Below are positions 36,101 through 44,708 of a stretch of 64,000 nt of DNA, piece by piece (the stretch's first letter is position 1; the number at the start of each line of letters is the position of its first letter). The stretch comes from Gilvimarinus chinensis DSM 19667 (GTDB taxonomy: Bacteria > Pseudomonadota > Gammaproteobacteria > Pseudomonadales > Cellvibrionaceae), in assembly GCF_000377745.1 (NCBI RefSeq), contig NZ_KB898715.1, positions 1 through 64,000 of the forward strand, written 5' to 3'. Below the pieces are notes generated by a model, which saw nothing but the letters and a program-made list of their open reading frames with translations, ran no database searches and was not told the origin of the DNA. A program made the position numbers and the translations under genes.

Positions 36101-39100
36101 GGCACTGATAACGCCATTGTTATTCAGCACAACGCCGCTGGCTGCCAAAGTACCGCCGGTTTTTAGGGTGCCGGCAGGTTCATTTGTGCTTTCACTCTGA
36201 GAGCTGGCGACACTTTGCACAGCAGCAGCGCCCGGCAACAGGCCATTGTCGAGTTGGGTGGTGTTTAGGGTAAAGGCGCCCGTGCCATTGTGGGCAATAT
36301 CGCCACTATTGCTAACGCGGCTGGCAGTTATTGTGGCGTTTTGCGAATCGGTAACGATAATGCCACTGTTATTCAGCGCACCGCTGGCGGTAAGGTCAAA
36401 ACCAGAGAAGGCGGTGATACCTCCCGAGTTATCTATTTGCCCTCCCACGGTTAGGTTCAATGCTTCGCCAGCACGGATAATGGCCTGGCCGGCGTTAATC
36501 ACTGCACCGGTAATATCAAGGGTCATATCACCATCGGCCAGTAAGTTGCCCGTGCTGTGCAAGTCGCTGGCGCTGACGTGAATATCCCCGGTAGAGGCTA
36601 CGGTGCCAGTAAGGGTGAGGGTATCGGGGTGGTCGAGATTAAACAGCCCGCTACCGGTGTGAATAACGGTACCGTTTTCGTTGTCGATTTCACCAAATAC
36701 AAAATCCCAGTTGGTGGAGCTATTGCGTACGGTGCCGTAGTGATTGCTAAATTTATCAACATTTAAGCTCAGGGTGTCTTCACCCTCGCCCACCGAAGCC
36801 ACAATACCCTGGTTGGTGTTATCCACCCACTGGGCGGAAAGGTTTAGGGTATCGCCGGCGATATAGCCTTCATCCGCGTTATGAATTGTGTTTTCGGCGG
36901 TTAAGGTCACGCCCCGCCCCGCAATGGCGCCATCGGTGTTATCAATACTGGCAGCGTTTAACGTAATGTCGCCGGCCGATTGAATCACACCGCCCGCGTT
37001 GCGCAATACGGATTCACTATTCGCGGTAAACAAACCCTGGCCGCGGTGCTCGATGATACCCCCGGTGTTATTCAGCTCAAGTCCCACGAGGGATAGATCG
37101 TGTTGGAACACCTGCAACGAGCCACCATTGCGGTTATCCAAAAGCTCGCTTTGCAGCGTAAAGCTGCCGCTGCCTTCACCCATAGCAATCAAGGTGCCGG
37201 CGCGATTGTCTATTTGATTAATATCCAAGGACAAAAATTCTTGCCCTTGAATGTAACCGCCGCTGTTACTCAGCTGCTCTGCCGTAAGGGTAGTGTGCGC
37301 TGCGTTGATAATGGCCTGGCGGTCATCTTCACCCGATTGGGCAAAGGCATTGTTAATAATTTGCGCGCTGTCGATGAGCAGATGATTTTCGGTATTGATT
37401 TGGCCGCCGGTGTTATTCAACACACTAGCAAGCTCCAGTACCAAGTTGCCCTGGCCTGCTTGTTCGATAAAGCCGCGCTCGTTTAGCAAGGTGTCAGCCT
37501 GGATGGTGACGGCCCCAGACTCTGCCAGCACCGCGCCGCGAGAATTATCCAGAATGTCTTGCAGCGATAGCGCTATACCTTTTTCCGAGAACACCGAGCC
37601 GTGTGTATTTATTAAGGTATCAGCGTTAATGTTCAGGCCGGTCGCGGCCTGGATAATTCCGTTAGTATTATTCAGTGCCGATGCATCCACCTTCACGGCA
37701 CCCTCTGCACGCACTTCGCCCTCGCGGTTATCCCAGTTGCCCTGCGCCACGGTGATAGAGCCGCCCGAATACACCACCCCCTGGTGGTTAACCAGCCCGT
37801 TAAACGACAGCTCACCTTCGCCCAATGCGGCGACAACGCCCTGGTTAATTACTTGTCCATCCATGTGACTGTTCGCTGAGCTGAGCTGCAGCCGCGCTCC
37901 GGCGCTGTTTTCCAGGCTATTACCATTAAGGCTAAACGCATTGTCTTGTTCAGAGGTAACCATCAGCAGGCCACCTTCGTAGCTGCCGTCACCAGCGGGC
38001 GTGGCCTGGTTGCGCAACACACCAGAGCGCAACGAAAACTGACCAGTCTGGACGGTGCCAAAGTTAGTGGCATATTGAGCATCCAGGCTCATCCAAACAG
38101 CATTGATAAAACCGTCAAATTGGTTTTCCATTTCAGTGGCATAAATTTCAATGCCGTTCGCTGCCAGTGTCCCACTGTTGGTAAAACGCTGCTGCGCTTG
38201 AACCTCGATATCGCCATCGCTGACGATAACGCCGTCGCCGCTATTCCAGTCTGCGAGGCTTTCAAGGGTGAGTGTGCCGGCAGCGGCGTGGTAGAGAGTA
38301 CCGCTTGCGTTATTAAACCCGTCAAGCTGCAAGGTCTGATCAGCCGAATGAATTTCTAAGGTGCCGTACTGGTTATTCCAGGTGCTGCCACTCCAGAAAA
38401 AGTCATCCGTTTGGGTGGATTGCGATAGCACCAAACCGCCATCCGTGTTTTGCACCTCGTCGACGTTTAACGATAAACCTTGCCCAGCAACCAAAGTACC
38501 GCCTTGGTTATGCAAACGAGCGGCGGATACCTCGGCAGTACCGGCCACCTGAATCAACCCTTGCTGGCTGTTGTTTACGTCGGTGGCGTCAAGCTCTAAG
38601 GCGCCTTGCGTCGCCACCTGGCCGCCGCTGTTGTCGATATCCGATAGCGTTAGTAAGCCATTACCGGTATGCAACAAGGTGCCTTGCTGATTGGTGAGCG
38701 CCGCGCCGATAGACAAATGCTCGCCGTGGGCTTCAATCAGTCCGCCGCTGTTATCTACTTGGGCGGCTAGCAGCCGCAAGCTCTCGCCCTGCTCACCAGT
38801 GGCCAGTATGGTGCCTTCGCGATTCGTCAGAGTATGGGTATCCAGCGTCAGCTGTTGGCCCTGAACCGTGGCGGTGTTGTTGAGTGTATTCGCACTAAGG
38901 GTAAGAGTGTCGGCACTGAGGTAGCTTTGCCCGTCGGTATCGGCTCGGTTGATGACGTCGGCGGCCTCAATTGCAAGGTTCGCGGCGAGAATCGTGGCGG
39001 TATCGTTTACCAACTGCTGAGTGGTAATGCCTAAGGTATTGGCGTTGATTTCTCCGGCCAGGTTGTTCAGCTGCCCCGCCTGAATATCCAATGTGCTGGC

Positions 39101-42100
39101 ACTGAGCAGACCTTGCTCGTTAATCAATTCGGCGGCCGACAAGCTAACCGCCCCGCTTCCGGTACCGGCTATTTCGCCCTGGTTATGTAACTGACCTTCG
39201 GCAATTACCGTCAGCTCGCCATCACCGGCCAGTACTCCGGTATTGTTCAGGGTATCGGCCTCAAGCCGCAGCGTTTGGCCTTGTGTTTGTGCCACTACCC
39301 CGCTGTTGTCTATTACCCCACCTTGTACGGTGGCCACACCATTGTAAGATTCAATATGACCACTGTTGCTCAGTGTGTCTGTCGTAATCGCAAGCTTGGA
39401 TGCAGCTAGTTCATCAGCCGCCAGCAACAACCCGTGGTTAACTGTCTCGGTGGCGGACAGCACAAGCTCCGAGGCTTCTACGCGGGCATACTGGTCATTC
39501 ACGAAACGTGCGGCGGTAATGTCTATCCAGTTCGCATTTAGCCAACCACGCGCTTGTTCGTTTGTCGAGCTGTTAGTGATGGTGTCAGCGCGAATACTGA
39601 TACCGCCATCGGCCAGAATCTGGCCCGCCTTATTCTCAAACGTGTGGGTATCAACCAGCAAATTATCAGCCGCTTGAATCACACCCTGGTTAACAAGGTC
39701 AGTAGCAGCCGTTAGCTGAACATTCGCTTCACCGGCAATAACAGACTCGGCGCCGTTGTTAATACGCCCTGCAGTAACCGCCAACTCACCTGCGCCACTG
39801 TGAACAATTTGGCCGCTGCCACCATTGTTTAGTTCATCGGCACTGATGGCAAAGCTGCCGCCATCTACCTGTAAGCTACCCGCGGTGTTATTGAGCGAAG
39901 AAGTTACCGCTAGTGTGCTCGCCTCAAGTGAATTGGTGGCAAGTAACAGCCCTGCGGTGTTGTCTACGCTATCGGCCGCAATACTGAAATAATCCGCACT
40001 GATTAATCCGTTTGCGTTGTGCAGTGCCTCAAGGGTGAGGTTAAGCTCCGAGGTGGCAAGCCGACCCTGGGTATTATTAAAGTTCGCAATATTTGCACGG
40101 ATCTGCTCATCCGCCACTAATAAGCCACCCGCCGTGTTATTCAGTGAAGTTGCGGTAATGTCCAGCTCGGCCGCCGAAGAGATAACACCACTGGCGTTAT
40201 CCAATTGTGCTGCTTGTAAAAGCAGTGTCTGCGCCGCGCTTACTTCACCGTTGGCGTTGATGAAACTATCAGTGTCGAGCGTAAGGTCGTGGCCAGATGC
40301 GATTACACCATCGCGGTTATCGAACGCATCGGTCGCCACGGCCAAATGAGTCTGTGCCCCCGAGGCAAGCAATAACCCTTGCGAATTAATAAGTTCGCGC
40401 GCCTGCACGGACAGCACACCACCATAACTTTCAATGCGCCCTGTGTTGGCCAATGTATCGACATTAAGCGACGTACCGGAAGCGTCTTGTCCGTAGCCAA
40501 TCACGGTGCCAGCATTTACGAAACTATCTGCAAGAATGTCCAGCTCACTGGCCTGAACCATACCTTCTTCGTTATTTAGTAGTTGTCCCGCCTGAGTTGA
40601 TAAATTCTGAGCACTGATAAGGCCGGTATTATTCATTTGGTTTGCGTTCAGGATTACGCCGGTGCCAATGACATCCCCCCGGTTAATCAACTGATGAGCG
40701 TCAATGTTTAGATCGTGAGCGGCCTGAATCACCGAGTCGTTGACAAGGTTTGTTACATTGAGATTCGCCGCTTGGCCTAGCGCTACCACATAGCCTTCGG
40801 CTTCATTGTTTAACTCATTTGCCTGTATTGTGAGATTGTCTTGGGATTGAATGACCCCGGCGTAATTAACAATGCCCTGGGCGGCATTTAAGCTTGCTAT
40901 GCCCTCAGCGACAATCTCCCCCGAGGTATTGTCAATTGACTGCGCCGACACACTTAATGAGCCTGCGGTGTACACCTGGCCACGGGTGTTATCCAGCGCC
41001 TGCTGCTGCAGCGTTAGCATACCCTGCCCCTGGTGCAGCAACCGTCCATCACGGTTGTCTAGGTGGGTATCACTCAAATCCAAAGTCACACCGTAGCTTT
41101 CCAGTAAACCACGATTAATAAGCTCATCCACATAAAAGATCAAGGCTTCGCCCTGCTGCGAAAACGCGGATACCACGCCGTGGTTTGCAAACTTTGGCGT
41201 GGTAATGGTGACGCTGTGTCCACTTATTTCACCGTCTAGGTTATCGATTTCTTCCGCGTTCAGGGTGACATTAGTCGCAGCGGATAAAACGCCCTGCTGA
41301 TTCAAAAATGTCTCGGCCTGAATATGAATGTCGCTATGGGACGATAGTTGCCCACGAGTGTTCACGACCTGATTGGCCGCAAGTGATAAGCCGCCTTCAC
41401 CAAACGAGATAATCTCGCCGTCGGTAAGATCGAGTGTGTTTTCAATGGTAAAGCTTGAATCGGAATCAGAAAACAGATGAATGCGCCCGGCGCGGTTGTT
41501 CATCTCGGACAAATCAAAAGTCAAGCTGCCGCCCGATTGCAGTAGGCCCTGTTCATTGTTAAAAGCATTTACCGTTAAACCCAGATTTTTACCCGCGCTG
41601 ATTTCACCGCCGCGGTTATCGATTACCGATGCCCTGATATCCAGACTTCCTGCGGTATAAAGCGTGCCGGTACGGTTATCAAATACAATGCCGGTAGCAA
41701 CAGAAAGCCGCCCTTCACCGTGGTGAATAATACGGCCGCCCTGTGTCTCGTAGGCGATATCACTGAGTTTCAGGTTATGGGAATAAACCTCTAGCAGGCC
41801 CGTATTGAAAAAATTACCGACGCTTAGCTGGAAGTCCCGGTCGCCCGCCCCTGAGGAAAGAATCGCCCCCACGTTGTGTATATCTGTTGCATCAATACTG
41901 AGCGACTGCGCTTCAATCAAACCGCCATTGTGATTGGTAAGCTGATGTAATTCGAGGCTCACATTGTCGCCGCGCAGCTGGCCATCATTAGCCAACTGAT
42001 CTGCGGTAAAAGTGAAACTGCCTTGGGATTGGAGCACACCGGTATTGCGCAAAGACCCTAATGCATCAATGTGTAAGTCCTGGCCGGATACAATAACCCC

Positions 42101-44674
42101 GTTGCGATTATCCAGAGCATCGCTCGCAGCAAAAGACAGAGACACACCACTTGCACCAGAAATTTCGCCCCCGACGTTATCTAGCGAAAAAGTTTGCAAG
42201 TTCAAACGATTGGCAGCCGAAAGCAACCCGGATCGGTTGCTGATACGGTGCGCATCCACGGTAATGTCAGAGGCCGCCAACTGACCATCGTCATTGACAA
42301 GATCATCGGCGGTGACAAACAAAGCATCGCCATTAATGACGCCAAGACGATTGTCCAGGCTGGAAATATCCAGGCGAATGTCGCCCTGGCTACTAATAAC
42401 ACCGTCGCTATTATCAGTATGGCTTGCGGTAATATTGAACTCGCCGTGGCCGTAATGGAGGATGTCGGAGTCGTTATTGATTAAGCTTTCGGCGGCGATA
42501 TCAAAATTCTCACCCTGCGTCTGTATGCTGGCGCCTGCAGTGTTGCTGATAAGCCCTTCAATGTTCAGGGTCAAGTCAGCCTGCTCACCGTGAGCGAGCA
42601 AAAGCCCGCCCGCGCTTTGATACTGAGCGGCATCAATATGTAACTGTTGCGCTTGAATGCTGCCCCGGTGATTGTTGATACTTTGCAAGCCGCCGGTGAA
42701 CGAGTCGGCTGACAGCAGGCCTTCGGTATTTGTCAGGTCAGTAGCGTTGAGCGTAAAGGTCTGCGCGGTGATCGCCCCATGTGTGTTATTTATATCATTT
42801 AACACACTCAGCGTTAGCTCACCCTGGGTAGAGCTGATGGTGCCACCGGTATTGTTCAGGCCACCCGTTGCGGAAAGCTGTAACTCACCTGCCGAATGAA
42901 TGCTTCCCTGCTCGTTGTCAATGTCGCCCTGAATTTGAAGCGAAAGGCCCGAGCCTTCCGTATCGCTCGCCAGCAGAACACCGCTGCGATTATCCAACCT
43001 ACCGGCATTTACACTGAGGGTTTGTGCATCAATAAAGCCTGCATCATTGACGATATCTTCTGCACTCAGCGCTATGCGCTGGCTTTTAATTTTCCCCTGC
43101 GAATTTTCTATATCTCCTTCAGCCACCTGGATGCTGATAGCCTCGGTGCTAAACAGAGTACCTTGCGAATTGTTTACGCCGTTATCAACATCAATAGAAA
43201 GCTCGAACTGATCTTCTGCATGAATCTCTCCGATGTGATTGTCCAGTGCATCGGCGGAAAGTTGCACATTGCCCGCCTGGGCCTGAAGCACACCGGCGCG
43301 ATTACCAATTTGCTCGGCAACGTCAAAATTTATTCCCCCACCGGATACGATGTGGCCGTTATTATTGTTCAGCGACTGCAATGACAGCGACAAATCTTCC
43401 GCGCTGTACATAAAACCGGAATTTTCCAGGTGATTAACGCCATTCAAGCTAAAACTTGCTTCAGGCAGTAGCGAGCCATCCTCCGCCAGGCCTGCGTATA
43501 AATTCCCTTGCTGGACGATATGGTCCGACTGCAAGGACAGTGAATCTCGAGCGGCTAGCATTCCTGTATTGGTGATAGTGTCGCTTGCAATAAGCTCCAC
43601 TGTCGGCGCGTACACTTGCCCATCGGCAATGACACTCTCAGAAGCGGAAGCAATGGTAACGGCTTGATTAGAGACCGCATTTTTTAGGCGAATGTCGCCA
43701 TCTGCCGAAATTTCCAGCTGCTGAACCGATTGAATTAAACCCTCGCTGTTAACGCCCAAACCTTTTTCGGTACCAATCAGGTGGATGCTTTGTGCGTACA
43801 TTCCGCCCAAAGCCGCGACGTCCAGCGCAACACCAGACGATGTAGAGCCTTGCGAGTTTTCGGTCGAGCTGATAACACCGTCGCGGTAAGAGAAATAGTC
43901 GTTACCGGTTAACACGTTAACCTTTTTACCGTAAAGACTGGCATTAATAGTTGCCATGCGCGTTACGATATCGAACCGGTCAACATTCGAGGTGTTGATG
44001 CCATCGCCCTGGAGCACAAAATCACCGTCACCCAGCGTAAAGCCATCCAGGTTGCCGTTTGTCATATTGGCCCGGCCAGTGACTAAGGTTGCCCGGGGAA
44101 TATTGATAAACCCGCAGCCATCACAGGTAATGCCATTTTGGTTTGCGAGTACAAATTCAGCGGCTTGGCCTGCCACCTCTATGTGCCCCAGTAGGTTAGA
44201 ACGGGAGGCGCCGGTTACCTCTGTTAAAATTATATTGGCCAAACCGCCAGTTAAATTGCGGTTACCGTCGGTCCAGCCGCCTAACTGAGTCAGAACCGGT
44301 GCGGTGCTATTGTTTAAAATCAAGCCGTTTTCATCGACGTTAAAATTCTGGTAGCGGTTATGAGATACTCCCGCTGCACTGGCCTCGGCAATATCCACCA
44401 CCAGTGTACCGTTAGAGGATTCTTTTAAACGAGATTGATTACGAGCGGGGGCCGAGTGATCGACAACCACCCCCGCGGACATATCCGCTGAAACTTTTTG
44501 CGCACCCGTTCGACGAGAACTGGACTTTTGGATCGTACCGGTTTGCATGGCTTGCTGCATTAACTGGCGCATTCGAACTTCATCGGCGCGCTGCCTTTCT
44601 GCCAGGGCGGGGTTGGCAATCATGGCGATAATGACAGAGAGAGAAATAATCCGTGTTTTGTTTTTGCGTTCCAT
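27182..44674 (-). CDS. Giant two-partner-secretion exoprotein, CdiA/FhaB-like, with hydrolase-like C-terminus
   Basis: 5830 aa. Residues 1-25 are a signal peptide (ends NPALA). The TPS secretion domain (about 75-320) carries QNGITCDGCGFINIPRATLV. A very long beta-helix of FHA repeats follows (about 330-3550; LxNxxGxI, DNxxGxI and SxGxLxI types). A Q/A/E-rich insert (about 3735-3990) leads into YLVETRPEYTEYGNFL then DYLLNAIGYNPD and KRLGDAFYE, the CdiA signature before the second FHA region. A charged coiled-coil lies near 4880-4985. The final 250 residues resemble an alpha/beta-hydrolase tip: NPTHGVVGDLL, ALHSQANAI (Ser5675), SNDGD (Asp5739), STHSTYSC (His5809). No VENN motif is seen. The exoprotein should be exported by TpsB, encoded 34 bp upstream, and deliver its tip to other cells. 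The target is unknown. Confidence 0.88.
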   Translation of the reverse strand: MERKNKTRIISLSVIIAMIANPALAERQRADEVRMRQLMQQAMQTGTIQKSSSRRTGAQKVSADMSAGVVVDHSAPARNQSRLKESSNGTLVVDIAEASAAGVSHNRYQNFNVDENGLILNNSTAPVLTQLGGWTDGNRNLTGGLANIILTEVTGASRSNLLGHIEVAGQAAEFVLANQNGITCDGCGFINIPRATLVTGRANMTNGNLDGFTLGDGDFVLQGDGINTSNVDRFDIVTRMATINASLYGKKVNVLTGNDYFSYRDGVISSTENSQGSTSSGVALDVAALGGMYAQSIHLIGTEKGLGVNSEGLIQSVQQLEISADGDIRLKNAVSNQAVTIASASESVIADGQVYAPTVELIASDTITNTGMLAARDSLSLQSDHIVQQGNLYAGLAEDGSLLPEASFSLNGVNHLENSGFMYSAEDLSLSLQSLNNNNGHIVSGGGINFDVAEQIGNRAGVLQAQAGNVQLSADALDNHIGEIHAEDQFELSIDVDNGVNNSQGTLFSTEAISIQVAEGDIENSQGKIKSQRIALSAEDIVNDAGFIDAQTLSVNAGRLDNRSGVLLASDTEGSGLSLQIQGDIDNEQGSIHSAGELQLSATGGLNNTGGTISSTQGELTLSVLNDINNTHGAITAQTFTLNATDLTNTEGLLSADSFTGGLQSINNHRGSIQAQQLHIDAAQYQSAGGLLLAHGEQADLTLNIEGLISNTAGASIQTQGENFDIAAESLINNDSDILHYGHGEFNITASHTDNSDGVISSQGDIRLDISSLDNRLGVINGDALFVTADDLVNDDGQLAASDITVDAHRISNRSGLLSAANRLNLQTFSLDNVGGEISGASGVSLSFAASDALDNRNGVIVSGQDLHIDALGSLRNTGVLQSQGSFTFTADQLANDGQLRGDNVSLELHQLTNHNGGLIEAQSLSIDATDIHNVGAILSSGAGDRDFQLSVGNFFNTGLLEVYSHNLKLSDIAYETQGGRIIHHGEGRLSVATGIVFDNRTGTLYTAGSLDIRASVIDNRGGEISAGKNLGLTVNAFNNEQGLLQSGGSLTFDLSEMNNRAGRIHLFSDSDSSFTIENTLDLTDGEIISFGEGGLSLAANQVVNTRGQLSSHSDIHIQAETFLNQQGVLSAATNVTLNAEEIDNLDGEISGHSVTITTPKFANHGVVSAFSQQGEALIFYVDELINRGLLESYGVTLDLSDTHLDNRDGRLLHQGQGMLTLQQQALDNTRGQVYTAGSLSVSAQSIDNTSGEIVAEGIASLNAAQGIVNYAGVIQSQDNLTIQANELNNEAEGYVVALGQAANLNVTNLVNDSVIQAAHDLNIDAHQLINRGDVIGTGVILNANQMNNTGLISAQNLSTQAGQLLNNEEGMVQASELDILADSFVNAGTVIGYGQDASGTSLNVDTLANTGRIESYGGVLSVQARELINSQGLLLASGAQTHLAVATDAFDNRDGVIASGHDLTLDTDSFINANGEVSAAQTLLLQAAQLDNASGVISSAAELDITATSLNNTAGGLLVADEQIRANIANFNNTQGRLATSELNLTLEALHNANGLISADYFSIAADSVDNTAGLLLATNSLEASTLAVTSSLNNTAGSLQVDGGSFAISADELNNGGSGQIVHSGAGELAVTAGRINNGAESVIAGEANVQLTAATDLVNQGVIQAADNLLVDTHTFENKAGQILADGGISIRADTITNSSTNEQARGWLNANWIDITAARFVNDQYARVEASELVLSATETVNHGLLLAADELAASKLAITTDTLSNSGHIESYNGVATVQGGVIDNSGVVAQTQGQTLRLEADTLNNTGVLAGDGELTVIAEGQLHNQGEIAGTGSGAVSLSAAELINEQGLLSASTLDIQAGQLNNLAGEINANTLGITTQQLVNDTATILAANLAIEAADVINRADTDGQSYLSADTLTLSANTLNNTATVQGQQLTLDTHTLTNREGTILATGEQGESLRLLAAQVDNSGGLIEAHGEHLSIGAALTNQQGTLLHTGNGLLTLSDIDNSGGQVATQGALELDATDVNNSQQGLIQVAGTAEVSAARLHNQGGTLVAGQGLSLNVDEVQNTDGGLVLSQSTQTDDFFWSGSTWNNQYGTLEIHSADQTLQLDGFNNASGTLYHAAAGTLTLESLADWNSGDGVIVSDGDIEVQAQQRFTNSGTLAANGIEIYATEMENQFDGFINAVWMSLDAQYATNFGTVQTGQFSLRSGVLRNQATPAGDGSYEGGLLMVTSEQDNAFSLNGNSLENSAGARLQLSSANSHMDGQVINQGVVAALGEGELSFNGLVNHQGVVYSGGSITVAQGNWDNREGEVRAEGAVKVDASALNNTNGIIQAATGLNINADTLINTHGSVFSEKGIALSLQDILDNSRGAVLAESGAVTIQADTLLNERGFIEQAGQGNLVLELASVLNNTGGQINTENHLLIDSAQIINNAFAQSGEDDRQAIINAAHTTLTAEQLSNSGGYIQGQEFLSLDINQIDNRAGTLIAMGEGSGSFTLQSELLDNRNGGSLQVFQHDLSLVGLELNNTGGIIEHRGQGLFTANSESVLRNAGGVIQSAGDITLNAASIDNTDGAIAGRGVTLTAENTIHNADEGYIAGDTLNLSAQWVDNTNQGIVASVGEGEDTLSLNVDKFSNHYGTVRNSSTNWDFVFGEIDNENGTVIHTGSGLFNLDHPDTLTLTGTVASTGDIHVSASDLHSTGNLLADGDMTLDITGAVINAGQAIIRAGEALNLTVGGQIDNSGGITAFSGFDLTASGALNNSGIIVTDSQNATITASRVSNSGDIAHNGTGAFTLNTTQLDNGLLPGAAAVQSVASSQSESTNEPAGTLKTGGTLAASGVVLNNNGVISAGTLQWTDFDTLVNQSLGRIEASSIQLSGNALDNAGQVVATGVSGSMELAVATLTNRTGATLASNSQNQSFMGDVINAGSIVHAGTGVLKLGNAGVMNISGGTVSTAGTAQLSGSITGAGTVSAAKRISITGVGTFTNTGSTLYSQGDIDISAAVNNQQGVLIADGILDIDTNGTIENNNGHLQGGRVQLNASRLNNTGGGKILSTSGGSGYISVGSLNNRGGSIVANNASFSVATSGALNNTDGSIQHTGGTLTVTAGSGLNNASGKVQSVSTLRLRGGPIENDNQGVLSGAVLDINTSALTNANQARIIGTGSGTNEIIVSDLTNSATISAGGSGFNVDVANTFNNAGGTLALTGTGFLDLTFNQYQSDSDSNIRSNANLSLQTTQALGNAGDISAGGFLSVYAQSFNNASSGQVDSGNVLAIDTAGGSFSNAGTVSAAEALEVKTANFSNSGTLASDNILHLSMDTLNIGSGNIEAKGLLDIQVINSVNLGANESLVSEGSLILASEGSIFNGGTISANGDVTLTSQGLTNDVSAVISSGATAELNITGNLNNSGTIESSSNVIVNAASVQNNHSIGAGNNLELFADNITNQNNAVLYSGSSMTLGVRDTLNNYYADILSLGTIDIRGKSSGSSAHLIQNTGGTINSSTNMSLSAQSVVNSTEGVSEEYLGLTDTTEDSTYVAFQEKWGNGAETSEGQALLSGMTITEGFHPGRVPLQKDLQFYDKKLVTEKEYFTTVVRTEGKRAGLISSGGNMAFYNADVINDFGNINVGGNLTAQGAKLASFNTAKNQTDVITTTYDEYDVEFDVYENDPYTGVETFRREYRLVGHKNRNQEESVENADLKYGQINVAGNMAASFEHDISFEGSSSLDGVDERSISVNNTAQAVGRLQEKQDEYASVTGDGGRDGQRGNTNQSQRQYADQETGRDGDATAGGDKEIHVNILSRQAEDATAKQAQAQQAAASTARPTQERAEAGDDFVQQQLQDLIARYTPEPEVSAAEQAQGRDAGVDGTGAQQQALADGESTPVDGTQVDGNTEVVASNTNTEGGSQTLPAESTDQLAEFKNRAAEQGKEVVLTPGGQYVMVDPKNPEASGAQSPTGVEISTAPDNYNPEYLGGLYVENTTPEGQYLVETRPEYTEYGNFLGSDYLLNAIGYNPDKTQKRLGDAFYETQLVNQALVGQANLSFGADGVSDEARMQHLMDNAIAANGSMELAVGIALTADQAASLTDDIVWMVEEEVNGETVLVPRLYLASLSQDDMLANDSALRVGGNVYVESGGNITFNENVRSRGTMNFSADGAIDQNANLASLSGLRLTAGETLTNTGSLQADLLELTAGGDVTNLGSLGADRGLWVNSEGGSIINSSVADMVSGGTLSLTAQQDIINQQGYLEGVDVALTTELGDIVNRTEFEQLEYSTAWSQGVKTKVGEASVIVSHNSLSLDAGNNLELQGSSLSADSFVALRAGNDIQLEAIEKKSTYQSLHHDSEGSRVEYQVANIQSGGDLLVDAGRDINAEGTQFDAGGFASISAGRDINLEAVANSRHSRFDYGDLKGEREIITHTQANVIGDQGVSLKAGQDINLTGSNVISENGNIRLHAERDTNLVAVTDSEYHYSYEKKKKSFGRSETNISESMHESAAGGVIAAGGSVLINTQTSDQGLINLDSSNVNIVGGVIQADEHILVSAGDDINITGTTYQDYEYQESRSTGFGGFSSESVGAVTDTARWNSAVVDAGGSVVMDAGNNLSAIGTDISAGKDIELKAIDQVFIANGVESSSEESWKKSSGFFTSGDIYAAEESRTGETLQQVVGSNINAEGVVIVDSGSTTIVSSNIHGGAGVKITADIGDVKVLSAANTSETFSFEESKTVGLGDLVEGWGDTDGPIKNQDGRLTLTFADATYDRVETQTNATDMTGSTITSGGNVIVDAANDIMIEGSTLVAGVGADDAEQPHAIQNPNGGVIYTDTVAQSAEYQSGGQRVAQAAPSTGPENSVILSAGNNVTIKEATNTYESETKEVHGTAEMSLVVQHQAAEVVKAIEATEDARKNVKQAKKDLKNYENNLKQLQSNLGQMEADYENGVPGINYNDLLEMRELVEDVEGDKEWYQGGVVLAEADLTAKITALAQQTAAAAQSTGTYGFNAGVQLDIDASKTEETIKETTSLASNVTGQNIHIQTGVGQASAAGTNTTIQGSNVIADNALSINTGSLDVLASRDTLEIDSNSEQAHITAQMTVYGASGGASISGDYSRSKSGENHTTYNNSTLMADNMTLNTIDDATIRGGNVRAESVLNATIGGDLAVESVQNRSRTQNNSMGVSGGISLGGTADSKKDSVTNSAGQTVSNTRGQGVSDIAGLAGANGGINASNGMSVTKETVRSSLTSGGIANINVGGVTQITGATIGTTDDEGNDLGNLNLTTSELRFTDLRDIHMSNQTSGSISTSVSLSGASTTELEQGQTLAKDGEGRDMTVNTTNITYSNASEYDASNSMATLGTGNITVGGVALEENGELTEAGAAEGSVLAGLNRDTANTTKELWSIDRQEGNVDLQVDHRFFSEEGRGQIQGDLESFGENIQIISQNVPKAYEGNAFEMAIGEFLEDLNDWTYGITPSDLSGGGLIGGLPSVLGVKDNQHQPIIVMPTDDPLASGGDYDSYKIIENPNDSIVDSQAFIVESLSGSGSDTAKLNYLLKEILSDPGQRPSAGELNGLTLVIGADIDKSTATDQNSVNGMLNNPLQAIINGKQQTQSDRFNVAYNPTHGVVGDLLEAGMDKLFDRAGLQSGVSRQTGEYISNTLSARSEQYSEIGEKKDDDVYIANFALHSQANAIVNAALNNDGVRIDKLGITTKQAAGVTFMMYGSPVANESMERSVRESGFTFAGSISNDGDSVSEVLGGNQGLYLPEVKGKDLNSPLSFVERIARGINGFEGEGGIVNTLRGDKNEILDEEGNVTNNISTHSTYSCVEESKTCGNRNFSRRD

Positions 44675-44708
44675 AGTGCGCTCGCGAACTGTGTTGTTTG
44701 ATTATTTG

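Noticed and set aside
28000-44000. Dozens of plus-strand ORFs of 60-160 codons opposite the giant exoprotein gene
   Set aside because: They are antisense shadows of a repetitive gene with biased codon use; none has a plausible start site or family pattern.
33000-44000. CRISPR-like regularly spaced repeats
   Set aside because: The periodicity is that of degenerate FHA coding repeats within one ORF; repeat units are not identical and there are no unique spacers.
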